This document shows positions 27,046 to 35,757 of a DNA stretch of 64,000 nucleotides, in pieces. The notes under the pieces are model-generated. The model did not search any database. It worked only from the letters and a program-made list of their open reading frames with translations, and was not told the DNA's origin. Source of the stretch: Nostoc parmelioides FACHB-3921 (GTDB taxonomy: Bacteria; Cyanobacteriota; Cyanobacteriia; Cyanobacteriales; Nostocaceae); assembly GCF_014696625.1 (NCBI RefSeq), contig NZ_JACJQL010000001.1:310001-374000 (forward strand), written 5' to 3'. A program made the translations under genes and the position numbers. Position 1 is the first letter of the stretch. Each line of letters starts with the position of its first letter.

Positions 27046-27118
27046 GCATAAACACTCAAAGTAATCGTAGAAATACCCAGAACGACCAAAGTAAAGCTAA
27101 AGCTCTGAAAAACAAGGT
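27046..27118 (+). promoter_or_regulatory. Conserved upstream element, copy 2
   Basis: GCATAAACACT (27046-27056) and ATCGTAG (27064-27070), then CAGAA and GACCAAAGTAAAG, aligned without gaps to copy 1 over the first 25 bases. It ends about 45 bp before precursor 3, so precursor 3 (and perhaps lanM) would have its own start of transcription. Confidence 0.6.
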
Positions 27119-27160
27119 CAATTTCTAAAAGTAATCGCAAAACATCAAAGGAGAAAAATC

Positions 27161-27385
27161 ATGTCCAACTTTGACATTATCCGCGCTTGGAAAGATGAAG
27201 ACTATCGCAATAGCTTGAGTGACGAACAACGTTCTCAATTACCTGAAAATCCCGCCGGGATGATTGAACTGCCTAATGAAGTCACACAAACACTTGCTGG
27301 TGGTGGATTTTCTAAAGGTGTTTTCTGCACAGGTCTAAAGGGTTTTACTAAGGGTGTTATTTGTGACATTTTTACTAGAAATTAA
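27161..27385 (+). CDS. Class II lanthipeptide precursor 3
   Basis: 74 residues, a near copy of precursor 1. The cores differ at only two positions near the C-terminus (Leu to Phe and the last Arg to Asn). The leader matches precursor 2 more closely, which suggests recombination between the tandem copies. Double-glycine cleavage site TLAGG; rings predicted at Ser3-Cys8 and Thr15-Cys20. RBS AAAGGAG. It is the last precursor before lanM. Confidence 0.93.
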   Translation: MSNFDIIRAWKDEDYRNSLSDEQRSQLPENPAGMIELPNEVTQTLAGGGFSKGVFCTGLKGFTKGVICDIFTRN

Positions 27386-27523
27386 GACAAATTTCTTGGC
27401 AAGACCAATGAAAATAAAAGGTTTGTAGTTGTGTGATTTTAGCCTACTTAACTACAAAGAATGGGTGAGCCTTTTTGGTTCACCTTTCCCAGTTTTTTTG
27501 AATGTGATTTTGGAAGAGAAACT

Positions 27524-30500
27524 ATGCTTAATCAAAATTATGTTATTAATAAACAATGGCTGCAATCTCTGACATTAGCTGAACGTATTACCTTACTAAA
27601 TATACTTAATTCCTCAAAATCTCAACAGCAGCTCAATGCCAAAACAGCACAACAAAGGATGCAACGCTGGCGGGAACAAAACTCATTTATGAGTGATGCT
27701 GATTGGGTGGAGCGTTTAAAATTGGATGGTGTAACTGAGGAAGAATTCCTGTACATTTTGGGTACGCCAATGGAGGTTATGGGCGATCGCGTTTCTCCTC
27801 CAGCATGGGTGTCAGAAATAGAACAAGCATTTATGAGAGCAGCTAACTCTGATACTCATATATTTCTGCCTCCAGATATGCTCAAAGAAGAAACAACTGG
27901 TTTTTTATATGTCGTTGAACCATTGATTCAGCAAGGCTTTGAGCAACTAAATGAGGAGATGCAAAAACTCATTCAGCATCAATCAGAGTTACCGTTTGAC
28001 GCTGAAAGTGTGATGGATATTTTCCTGGGCAATTTACTAAGACAATTGTTGCCCATGTTACATCGAACGATGGTTTTAGAAATCAATGTGGCGCGATTGC
28101 AAGGATTGTTAAATGGGGATACGCCTGGAGAAAGATTTCAAAACTTCATCGCCAATTTACGACAGCCTTCTCAAGCTTTGGCTTTGTTGCAAGAATATCC
28201 AGTTCTCGCCCACCAAATCAAAATTTGTATTGACCACTGGATGCAGTTCAGTTTAGAGTTTCTGCGTCATCTGTGTGCTGATTGGACTGATATCTGCAAG
28301 CTGTTTAGCCCTGAAAATCAGCTAGGAGTGCTGGTAGATTTAGAAGGTAGTGCAGGTGATACTCATCATGGTGGACGTTCTGTTCTGATTGCTAAATTTA
28401 GCTCTGGGTTGCAGATTGTTTATAAACCGAGAAGCCTAGCTGTTGATGTGCATTTCCAAGAACTACTGACTTGGTTAAATAAGCGGGGTACTCATCCACC
28501 GTTTTACACCTTAAAGATTTTAGAACGGGGTTCTTATGGTTGGGTAGAGTTCATTACTGCTGCTGAATGTCAGACAACAGAAGAGATTCAACGTTTTTAT
28601 CAGCGTCAGGGTGGTTACTTAGCATTACTCTACGCCTTGCAAGCAACTGATTTTCACAGTGAAAACTTAATCGCCGCAGGTGAGCATCCTATTTTGATTG
28701 ACTTGGAAGCTTTGTTTCATCCTCACTTTGAGCGAGTGGAACTTGTCAAATCAGACTTACTGGCTTACAAAAAAATAGCTTTCTCCGTATTGAGTATTGG
28801 ATTATTGCCACAGAAAATTTATGGCAATGATGAGTATGAAGGCCTTGACTTGAGTGGTTTGGGATCTGCACAAGGTCAACTTACGCCTTATCGGGTTCTT
28901 TATTGGGAAGGACAGGGAACTGATGAAGTATCTCTGAAGCGCAAACGCATAGAAATGCCAGGAAACCAAAATCGACCAACTTGCAACGGACAAGAAGTTA
29001 GTGTATTAGATTATACTGATTCTCTAATTACAGGATTTACTAATCTTTATTGGTTGCTGTTTAAACATCGAGACGAGTTACTGGCGGAAAATGGGATTTT
29101 AGCTGGCTTTGGGGAATATCATGTAAGGGCGATTATTCGTTCTACTTATATCTACAGCTTACTATTAACTGAAGGCTTTCATCCCGACGTTTTACGGAAT
29201 GCTTTAGACCGCGATCGCCTGTTTGATAAGCTATGGCTAGGAGTTGCACAAGAACCTCATTTAACTAAAGTCATGGCTGCTGAACGCCAAGATTTATGGC
29301 AAGGTGATGTTCCCCTATTCACTACTCGCCCCAATTCGCGGGATTTGTGGACTAGTTCTGGCGAGAGAATTGTTGACTTTTTTGCTGAATCAAGTATGGC
29401 TTTAGTCCAGCGTCGTTTTCAGCAACTAGGTGAAGCTGATTTGACCCAACAACTGTGGTTTATTCGTGCTTCTTTGACAACCTTGGTGACGGTAGGGGAG
29501 CAAAGACAACAAACCAGTTACTCTGTAATTCCTGTAGATGATCAAGTTAGTCGTGAACAATTACTAAAAGCAGCACAAGCAGTTGGCGATCGCTTAGAGA
29601 CGTTAGCATTATCTAGTGAACAGGATGCTACTTGGATTGGTTTACAGCTGACTCCTCAAGAAACATGGTTGCTCACCGGACTAGACATTGATTTGTATAA
29701 TGGATTACCAGGAGTAGTATTATTTCTGGCTTATCTAGGTTCTATCACGGATGAGGAACGCTATAGCAATTTAGCGAAATCTGCATTAAATACCATTCTT
29801 CGACAAATAGATGCTAGACAATCTGATGTCAAATCTATTGGGATGTTTGACGGTTGGGGAGGAATTATTTATACCTTATCTCACTTGAGTCAACTGTGGC
29901 ATCAACCTACACTGCTAACAGAAGCCGAAAAGATTGTCCAACTTCTCCCCGATCTCATTGCCAAAGATGAACAACTGGATATTATTAGCGGTGGGGCTGG
30001 GTGTCTTGCTGGTTTAATTACCCTGTATCATTGTGCGCCAAGCGATCGCACCCTGGCGACAGCAATGCAATGTGGCGATCGTCTCATCGCCTGCGCTCAA
30101 CCGATGCAACATGGTGTCGCTTGGAGTACAAATATATCAGATACAGCACCGTTAGCAGGGTTTTCTCATGGTGTAGCCGGGATAGCTTGGGCGTTGTTAG
30201 AGTTGGCATCATTGACTGGTGAACAGCGTTTTAAAACCACTGCCTTAGCTGCTATTGAATACGAGCGTAGCCTGTTTGTTCCTGAAGTTAGTAACTGGCT
30301 AGATTTACGCAATTTTACGGCTCATGTTCTCGAAAAAAATTACCCCCAACATACCTGTATGACGGCATGGTGTCACGGTGCGCCAGGAATTGGACTAGCT
30401 CGCTTACGTTCCCTTTCACACCTTGATAATCACCAAATCCGTTCCGAAATTAACACAGCTTTGAAAACCACTTTAGTCAATGGATTTGGTCACAACCATT

Positions 30501-30775
30501 CCCTTTGTCATGGAGATTTAGGCAACCTAGAATTGCTGTTGCAAGCTAGTTTAACTCTTGATGATCCGCAGTGGAAAACTGAAGTTGATCGCTCTGCTGC
30601 GGCCATCCTTGCAGGTATCAATCAACACGGTTGGCTCTGTGGTGTTCCCTTGAGAGTGGAAACACCAGGACTAATGACTGGACTAGCGGGGATTGGTTAT
30701 GAATTACTACGCCTTGCAGCACCAGAGATTGTTCCCTCAGTCTTGGGGCTAGAACCGCCCAAGCTTAATACTTAG
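27524..30775 (+). CDS. lanM: Class II lanthipeptide synthetase LanM
   Basis: 1083 residues from ATG 27524 (MLNQNYVINKQW), which has GGAAGAG upstream. An in-frame ATG at 27461 would add 21 residues with weaker support. The N-terminal DUF4135 dehydratase/kinase-like domain (about 180-580) includes YKPRSLAVDVHFQ and ATDFHSENLIA. The C-terminal LanC-like cyclase (about 700-1080) carries the zinc ligands Cys950 (AWCHGAPGIG) and Cys995-His996 (LCHGDLGN). It dehydrates Ser/Thr and adds Cys thiols to form (methyl)lanthionines on the three upstream precursors. It is in line with lanT and hlyD. Confidence 0.96.
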   Translation: MLNQNYVINKQWLQSLTLAERITLLNILNSSKSQQQLNAKTAQQRMQRWREQNSFMSDADWVERLKLDGVTEEEFLYILGTPMEVMGDRVSPPAWVSEIEQAFMRAANSDTHIFLPPDMLKEETTGFLYVVEPLIQQGFEQLNEEMQKLIQHQSELPFDAESVMDIFLGNLLRQLLPMLHRTMVLEINVARLQGLLNGDTPGERFQNFIANLRQPSQALALLQEYPVLAHQIKICIDHWMQFSLEFLRHLCADWTDICKLFSPENQLGVLVDLEGSAGDTHHGGRSVLIAKFSSGLQIVYKPRSLAVDVHFQELLTWLNKRGTHPPFYTLKILERGSYGWVEFITAAECQTTEEIQRFYQRQGGYLALLYALQATDFHSENLIAAGEHPILIDLEALFHPHFERVELVKSDLLAYKKIAFSVLSIGLLPQKIYGNDEYEGLDLSGLGSAQGQLTPYRVLYWEGQGTDEVSLKRKRIEMPGNQNRPTCNGQEVSVLDYTDSLITGFTNLYWLLFKHRDELLAENGILAGFGEYHVRAIIRSTYIYSLLLTEGFHPDVLRNALDRDRLFDKLWLGVAQEPHLTKVMAAERQDLWQGDVPLFTTRPNSRDLWTSSGERIVDFFAESSMALVQRRFQQLGEADLTQQLWFIRASLTTLVTVGEQRQQTSYSVIPVDDQVSREQLLKAAQAVGDRLETLALSSEQDATWIGLQLTPQETWLLTGLDIDLYNGLPGVVLFLAYLGSITDEERYSNLAKSALNTILRQIDARQSDVKSIGMFDGWGGIIYTLSHLSQLWHQPTLLTEAEKIVQLLPDLIAKDEQLDIISGGAGCLAGLITLYHCAPSDRTLATAMQCGDRLIACAQPMQHGVAWSTNISDTAPLAGFSHGVAGIAWALLELASLTGEQRFKTTALAAIEYERSLFVPEVSNWLDLRNFTAHVLEKNYPQHTCMTAWCHGAPGIGLARLRSLSHLDNHQIRSEINTALKTTLVNGFGHNHSLCHGDLGNLELLLQASLTLDDPQWKTEVDRSAAAILAGINQHGWLCGVPLRVETPGLMTGLAGIGYELLRLAAPEIVPSVLGLEPPKLNT

Positions 30776-30813
30776 TGATCGGCGTTTATCAGCGTACATC
30801 GGCGGTTTAATTC

Positions 30814-33030
30814 ATGAAATACCATCTAATTCAACAACATAGCGAAGAAGACTGCGGTGCTGCCAGTCTAGCAACAGTGGCTAAACATTATGGTAAAACT
30901 TTTAGCATTAGTCGCTGTCGGGAAGCTGTCGGGACAGGACAGCAAGGAAGCACCCTCTTAGGATTGAAACAAGGCGCAGAAGCCCTTGGTTTTAATGCAA
31001 GAGCAGTAAAAGTAACTCTGGAGACTTTCAACGAAAACACCATTCCCTTGCCAGCGATTATTCATTGGAAAGGTTATCACTGGGTAGTTTTATATGGCAA
31101 ACAGGGCAATAAATACGTCATTGCTGACCCAGGTGCAGGTATCCGTTATCTCGAAAAAAAATGGCTTTTAGAAGCATGGACAAACGGAGTCATGCTCCTA
31201 TTAGAACCCGATCCAGTCCGCTTTTTTACTCAGGAAGATGAACAAGAAAAAATTGGCGGTTTTGGTCGCTTTCTGCGACGCATTGCCCCTTATCGTGGCA
31301 TTTTGGGTCAAACCTTATTGCTCAATTCGGTTTTAGGTTTACTTTCCCTCGCTTCTCCTTTCCTGTTGCAAATTCTCACCGATGATGTTCTAGTGCGGGG
31401 AGATAGTCAACTTTTGACTAGTGTGGCTATAGCGGTAATTGCTATGCACCTCATCAGCAGTAGCCTACGGTTAGCTCAATCAAATCTCGTCGCCCACTTT
31501 TCACAACGTTTGCAACTAGGATTAATTTTTGAATTTGGTAGGCAGATTTTACGCTTACCTTTAAGTTATTATGAATCGCGGCGTAGTGGGGAAATTGTCA
31601 GCCGCCTGGAAGATATTCAACAAATTAATCAATTAATTTCTCAGATTGTTGTGAGTCTGCCCAGCCAATTTTTTATCGCTTTAGTATCTTTAGGTTTCAT
31701 GCTGTTTTACAGTATCAAACTTACAGTATTAGCAGGTGCGATCGCTCTCTTGATGACCCTATCTACAATAGTTTTCTTACCCACCTTACAGCAAAAAATT
31801 CGCAGTGTTTTAGTTTTATCCGCCGAAAATCAAGGCGTTTTAGTAGAAACTTTCAAAGGTGCAATTACCTTAAAAACTACTGCTGCTGCTCCCCAATTCT
31901 GGGAAGAGTTCCAATGGCGTTTTAGTAATTTGGCTAACTTTACCTTCCGTACTATTCAAATTGGTATTGTTAACGGTGTCTTCTCAAATTTAGTATCTAA
32001 CATTGGTAGCATCGCTTTAATCTGGTTCGGCAGCACCTTAGTCATTCGCCAGGAATTATCTATTGGGATGCTCCTGGCATTTAATAGTATGAATGGTAAC
32101 TTTACCAGCTTTATTCAAACTACTATCGATTTTGTTGACGAATTTACCCGTGCTAAAACTGCTACCCAACGTCTCACAGAAGTCATTGACGCTACCCCAG
32201 AAACTTTAGATCACAGTCAAAAGCCTTGGGTAAAAATTCCCAGCAACGCAGATATTACCTGTACTAACCTGAACTTTCATCATCCAGGTAGAGTTGAACT
32301 ACTGGAAGATTTCTCTCTGACAATTCCTGGGGGTCAGGTAATTGCTTTGATTGGTAAATCTGGCTGTGGTAAAAGTACCCTAGCTAAATTAATTGCAGGT
32401 TTATATCAACTCCAGTCTGGTAATATTCGCTTTGGTATTTATAATTTAGAGGATATTTCTTTAGACTGTTTCCGCCAACAAGTGGTGCTAGTACCGCAAG
32501 ATGCACACTTTTGGAGTCGGTCAATTATAGAAAACTTCCGTTTAGGTTCGCCTGATATTAGCTTTGAGCAGATTGTCCAAGCTTGTCAGATTGCTGGGGC
32601 TGATGAGTTTATTAGCAACCTCCCCGACAAATATCAAACGGTATTAGGCGAATTTGGGGCGAATCTTTCAGGGGGACAACGGCAAAGATTAGCCATTGCT
32701 AGAGCCATTGTGAATAACCCGCCAGTGCTGATTTTAGATGAATCTACTGGCGCACTCGACCCCGTGAGTGAAGCTCAAGTATTAAACCAGTTGCTCACTC
32801 ACCGCCAAGGTCAAACCACTATTTTAATTAGCCACCGTCCCAAAGTGATTCAGCAAGCTGATTGGATTGTGATGCTGGAACAAGGGCGATTAAAAATTCA
32901 AGGTTCTCCAGAGGTTCTAAGTCATCAAGCTGGTGAGCATTTAGATTTTTTGGATGGTGTAGATTTATCCTTCAGTAAAAATTTTTGCCACTGTCAATCC
33001 AATGGAAGTTTCTCAAGTAGCATTCGCTAA
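30814..33030 (+). CDS. lanT: C39-peptidase-containing ABC exporter (LanT-type)
   Basis: 738 residues. N-terminal C39 cysteine peptidase domain (1-140) with Cys14 (EEDCGAAS), His89 (GYHWVVLY) and Asp105 (IADPG). A six-helix membrane domain (about 160-440) follows, then an ATPase with Walker A GKSGCGKST, signature LSGGQRQRLAIARA and Walker B VLILDESTGALD. It cuts leaders after Gly-Gly and exports the modified cores across the plasma membrane. It starts 38 bp after lanM and is followed 20 bp later by the HlyD-type gene. No outer-membrane TolC gene is in the window. Confidence 0.95.
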   Translation: MKYHLIQQHSEEDCGAASLATVAKHYGKTFSISRCREAVGTGQQGSTLLGLKQGAEALGFNARAVKVTLETFNENTIPLPAIIHWKGYHWVVLYGKQGNKYVIADPGAGIRYLEKKWLLEAWTNGVMLLLEPDPVRFFTQEDEQEKIGGFGRFLRRIAPYRGILGQTLLLNSVLGLLSLASPFLLQILTDDVLVRGDSQLLTSVAIAVIAMHLISSSLRLAQSNLVAHFSQRLQLGLIFEFGRQILRLPLSYYESRRSGEIVSRLEDIQQINQLISQIVVSLPSQFFIALVSLGFMLFYSIKLTVLAGAIALLMTLSTIVFLPTLQQKIRSVLVLSAENQGVLVETFKGAITLKTTAAAPQFWEEFQWRFSNLANFTFRTIQIGIVNGVFSNLVSNIGSIALIWFGSTLVIRQELSIGMLLAFNSMNGNFTSFIQTTIDFVDEFTRAKTATQRLTEVIDATPETLDHSQKPWVKIPSNADITCTNLNFHHPGRVELLEDFSLTIPGGQVIALIGKSGCGKSTLAKLIAGLYQLQSGNIRFGIYNLEDISLDCFRQQVVLVPQDAHFWSRSIIENFRLGSPDISFEQIVQACQIAGADEFISNLPDKYQTVLGEFGANLSGGQRQRLAIARAIVNNPPVLILDESTGALDPVSEAQVLNQLLTHRQGQTTILISHRPKVIQQADWIVMLEQGRLKIQGSPEVLSHQAGEHLDFLDGVDLSFSKNFCHCQSNGSFSSSIR

Positions 33031-33050
33031 TCTCTACTCAGAAAAAGGTT

Positions 33051-34514
33051 ATGGTTAATCACATTAACACCAACTCTCTACCTTTAATTAAAAGCAATGA
33101 ATTTCTCCCGCCGATTAGTAATTGGACGAGAATCGGTAGTTTATTACTCGTTGGCGGTGTGGGGGGAGCGATCGCCTTATCTTCTATGATTGAATATAGA
33201 GTCACAATTCCAGGACAAGCAACTATCCGCCCTACAGGAGAATTGCGCCTGGTGCAAGCGGCGATGGCTGGTCAAGTTACCAAGGTTTTGGTCAAAGAAA
33301 ATCAGGTAGTAAAAAAGGGCGATGTGCTAGCTACTATTGATGATTCCCGCTTGCAAACTCAAAAAAATCAACTGCAAAGCAACATCCAGCAAGCACAACT
33401 GCAACTACTCCAAATTGATGCCCAAATTACAGCCCTAAATCGACAAATTCAAGCGGAAAGCGATCGCCAAAATCGGGTGGTGAGTTCAGCAAAAGCTGCA
33501 TTGAACCGCGCCCAACGCAATTATCGAGATCAGCAAATTACGGCTCAAACAGAAGTAGAAGCAGCCCAGGCGAATTTAAATAGAGCGCGCAACGAATGGT
33601 ATCAAGCCCAGGTAGAACTGCGTTCTGCTCATGCTAACTTGCAATCAACCAAAGCCGCGATGAACGCAGCACGAGCGAAACGCGATCGCTATCAGCAAGT
33701 AGTCCAAGCTGGTGCTTTATCTTTGAATCAGTTGGAAGAAGTGCAGTTAGATGTAGCTCAACAACAACAAGCGGTTGAGGTGCAGAAAGCCACTGTGGAG
33801 GCGCAACAGCAAATCATTGCCCAACAACAACAAGCTGTAACCGCCGAACAAGCTAAACTACGCCGCGCTCAAACTGCGCTGAATCCTAGTGATTCCGAAG
33901 TAGCGATCGCTAAACAAACTATCGCCCAAGAAATAGCTAGTGGTCAAGCCACACTCGCCACCCTCAAACGAGAATGGGAAGCGTTGTTTCAACAACGATT
34001 ACAAATTAAAAATCAACTCCAGCGTGACACCAGCGAACTCCAACAAGTAGAAAAGGATCTCAGTCTGACTCAAATTACAGTCACCGAAGACGGGATTCTC
34101 TCCCAATTAAACTTGCGAAACCCTGGCCAATCAGTAGGTCAAGGTGAGGAAATTGCTCAAATTGTCCCTAGTCATGCGCCCTTAGTCATCAAAGCTACAG
34201 TCTCCCCTGACGATGTCAGTAAGTTGGCACCAGGTCAAGAAGTACAAATGCGGGTTTCAGCTTGTCCTTATCCTGATTACGGCACTCTCAAAGGTGTTGT
34301 CAGTCAAATTTCTCAAGATACAATTAAATCCACCCAAGGTAGCGCGAGTGCGGTTTACGAAGTCACGATACTTCCAGAAACCTTGTCTTTTGGGAGCCGC
34401 AATCATCAATGTACTATTCAGCCAGGAATGCAGGGACGTGCTGATATTATTTCTCGCAAAGAAACTGTCTTGAAATTCCTGCTTAGAAAAGTCAGGTTAA
34501 TTGCTGATTGGTAA
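33051..34514 (+). CDS. HlyD-family membrane fusion protein
   Basis: 487 residues. A single N-terminal membrane helix (about 27-47), a lipoyl half-motif (GQVTKVLVKENQVVKKGDVL), a long Gln/Ala-rich coiled-coil hairpin (about 100-330), the second lipoyl half (LNLRNPGQSVGQGEEIAQIV) and a C-terminal beta-barrel region. As periplasmic adaptor of the LanT exporter it would link to an outer-membrane channel. It is the last gene of the lanthipeptide unit. Confidence 0.93.
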   Translation: MVNHINTNSLPLIKSNEFLPPISNWTRIGSLLLVGGVGGAIALSSMIEYRVTIPGQATIRPTGELRLVQAAMAGQVTKVLVKENQVVKKGDVLATIDDSRLQTQKNQLQSNIQQAQLQLLQIDAQITALNRQIQAESDRQNRVVSSAKAALNRAQRNYRDQQITAQTEVEAAQANLNRARNEWYQAQVELRSAHANLQSTKAAMNAARAKRDRYQQVVQAGALSLNQLEEVQLDVAQQQQAVEVQKATVEAQQQIIAQQQQAVTAEQAKLRRAQTALNPSDSEVAIAKQTIAQEIASGQATLATLKREWEALFQQRLQIKNQLQRDTSELQQVEKDLSLTQITVTEDGILSQLNLRNPGQSVGQGEEIAQIVPSHAPLVIKATVSPDDVSKLAPGQEVQMRVSACPYPDYGTLKGVVSQISQDTIKSTQGSASAVYEVTILPETLSFGSRNHQCTIQPGMQGRADIISRKETVLKFLLRKVRLIADW

Positions 34515-34532
34515 TCAACTCTCGTACTATGT

Positions 34533-34612
34533 GCATAAAATTTTAGAGCGATCGTAGTAATGCTCAGAATACAAGTTTAATTAGACAACCAGGCTAAGTG
34601 CTGAGTAAAAAC
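34533..34612 (+). promoter_or_regulatory. Conserved upstream element, copy 3 (orphan)
   Basis: GCATAAA (34533-34539) and ATCGTAG (34551-34557) with CAGAA, then GACAACCAGGCTAAG and CTGAGTAAA, matching copy 1 beyond the core. No precursor gene follows; the next gene starts at 34923. It looks like the leader of a lost precursor, or a control site for the next gene. Confidence 0.55.
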
Positions 34613-34922
34613 CGTGATGGATGACTTTCAATGGGATCTCTTTTGTTCTAAAAAATAAATGTGGTGGTTTTTCTACTTTTGATGATAATCACCTCAGATA
34701 CGAGCGTTAGTTAACTTGATAATTAATGCTTACTTTTATGTACTCTTTCACTGTAACGACATACTTTAATCACCTGAAAGGATTTACATATTTTTATCAA
34801 GTTTATTATAGAAAAGTTATCAAAATATAGTAGAAATACATAGGTATATGTTTTAATTTAAAGTGTAGCAATAAAAATGCCATATTAGTATATTTATCAA
34901 TATAATTTTGGAGGTTTTTGGT
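34613..34922. other. AT-rich intergenic region
   Basis: 310 bp, very AT-rich, with no repeat family and no coding potential beyond fragments. GGAGG (34910-34914), the RBS for the downstream gene, is the only assignable element. Confidence 0.4.
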
Positions 34923-35720
34923 ATGAATTTTAGTGAAATAAAAAAAATTCTAGCAGCAATGTCTGTTATCAGTTCTATGTTGCTCATCACAAATAACTCC
35001 GCAGTAGCTCAAATAAATGGAAGCAGCTACTCTAGGGGTAGTAATGTCCCAGATATGAGCTTTGATTTAATTTTTCGTAAAAGCAATGGAACAACTATTC
35101 CAGATTCATCAATAGGTAATACTTCAGGATTATTTGTGGGGGCTATTCAAAACTTTAGTTATCTTGGTCATCCTGTTCCTAACCCTAGTGGTATTGCGTC
35201 CTTGAGTTTCAACTTTACTAATGCTAATCTTAGTACAACTTTAATTGGCACTAATGTTAAATATACAATAATTGCAACACAACCATTTGAACTAATTGAT
35301 TCTATAGCAGGCTCATCTACTACAATTAATCCGAACCCTGTTTTTACTTTTGGTGTAGATGTTAGTAGTTTCAGTCCAGAAACCAAAATAAAAGCAGTAA
35401 ATAATTTGCAATACATCACAGAAAATAATTTGTTTGCTCTTAGTAGTTTAGAATCTCAAAGCTTTTCCATGAAGACATTTAATGGTATAAACTTAGGTAT
35501 CGCTACTGGAGACTTAGTAGTAACAGACATTAGCAGTCCTCCCAGTCAGGGATTCATTTTAAATAATAATTTGGTTGCTCGTAGTAATTTATTTCAGGGG
35601 GTGGCAATATCAGCAAGTTCTAATAGAAACATCCCAGAATCTAACGTAAATATTGGTTTGCTTATCTTCGGTTTATTCGGTACTACTACAATTTTAAGAC
35701 GTAAGTTCCAGCAAAGTTGA
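34923..35720 (+). CDS. Exported protein with PEP-CTERM-like sorting tail
   Basis: 265 residues from ATG 34923, eight bases after GGAGG. Signal peptide (ILAAMSVISSMLLIT...AVAQ), a Ser/Asn/Thr-rich low-complexity body, and a C-terminal tail IPESNVNIGLLIFGLFGTTT ending in LRRKFQQS. The tail has the tripartite form of PEP-CTERM signals (Pro-Glu motif, hydrophobic helix, basic end), but with PES in place of PEP. This suggests exosortase-dependent surface targeting. The body has no recognised domain. Confidence 0.7.
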   Translation: MNFSEIKKILAAMSVISSMLLITNNSAVAQINGSSYSRGSNVPDMSFDLIFRKSNGTTIPDSSIGNTSGLFVGAIQNFSYLGHPVPNPSGIASLSFNFTNANLSTTLIGTNVKYTIIATQPFELIDSIAGSSTTINPNPVFTFGVDVSSFSPETKIKAVNNLQYITENNLFALSSLESQSFSMKTFNGINLGIATGDLVVTDISSPPSQGFILNNNLVARSNLFQGVAISASSNRNIPESNVNIGLLIFGLFGTTTILRRKFQQS

Positions 35721-35757
35721 TATCCTAATAATCTGAAAGCAACCCCATTGTAAGGTT

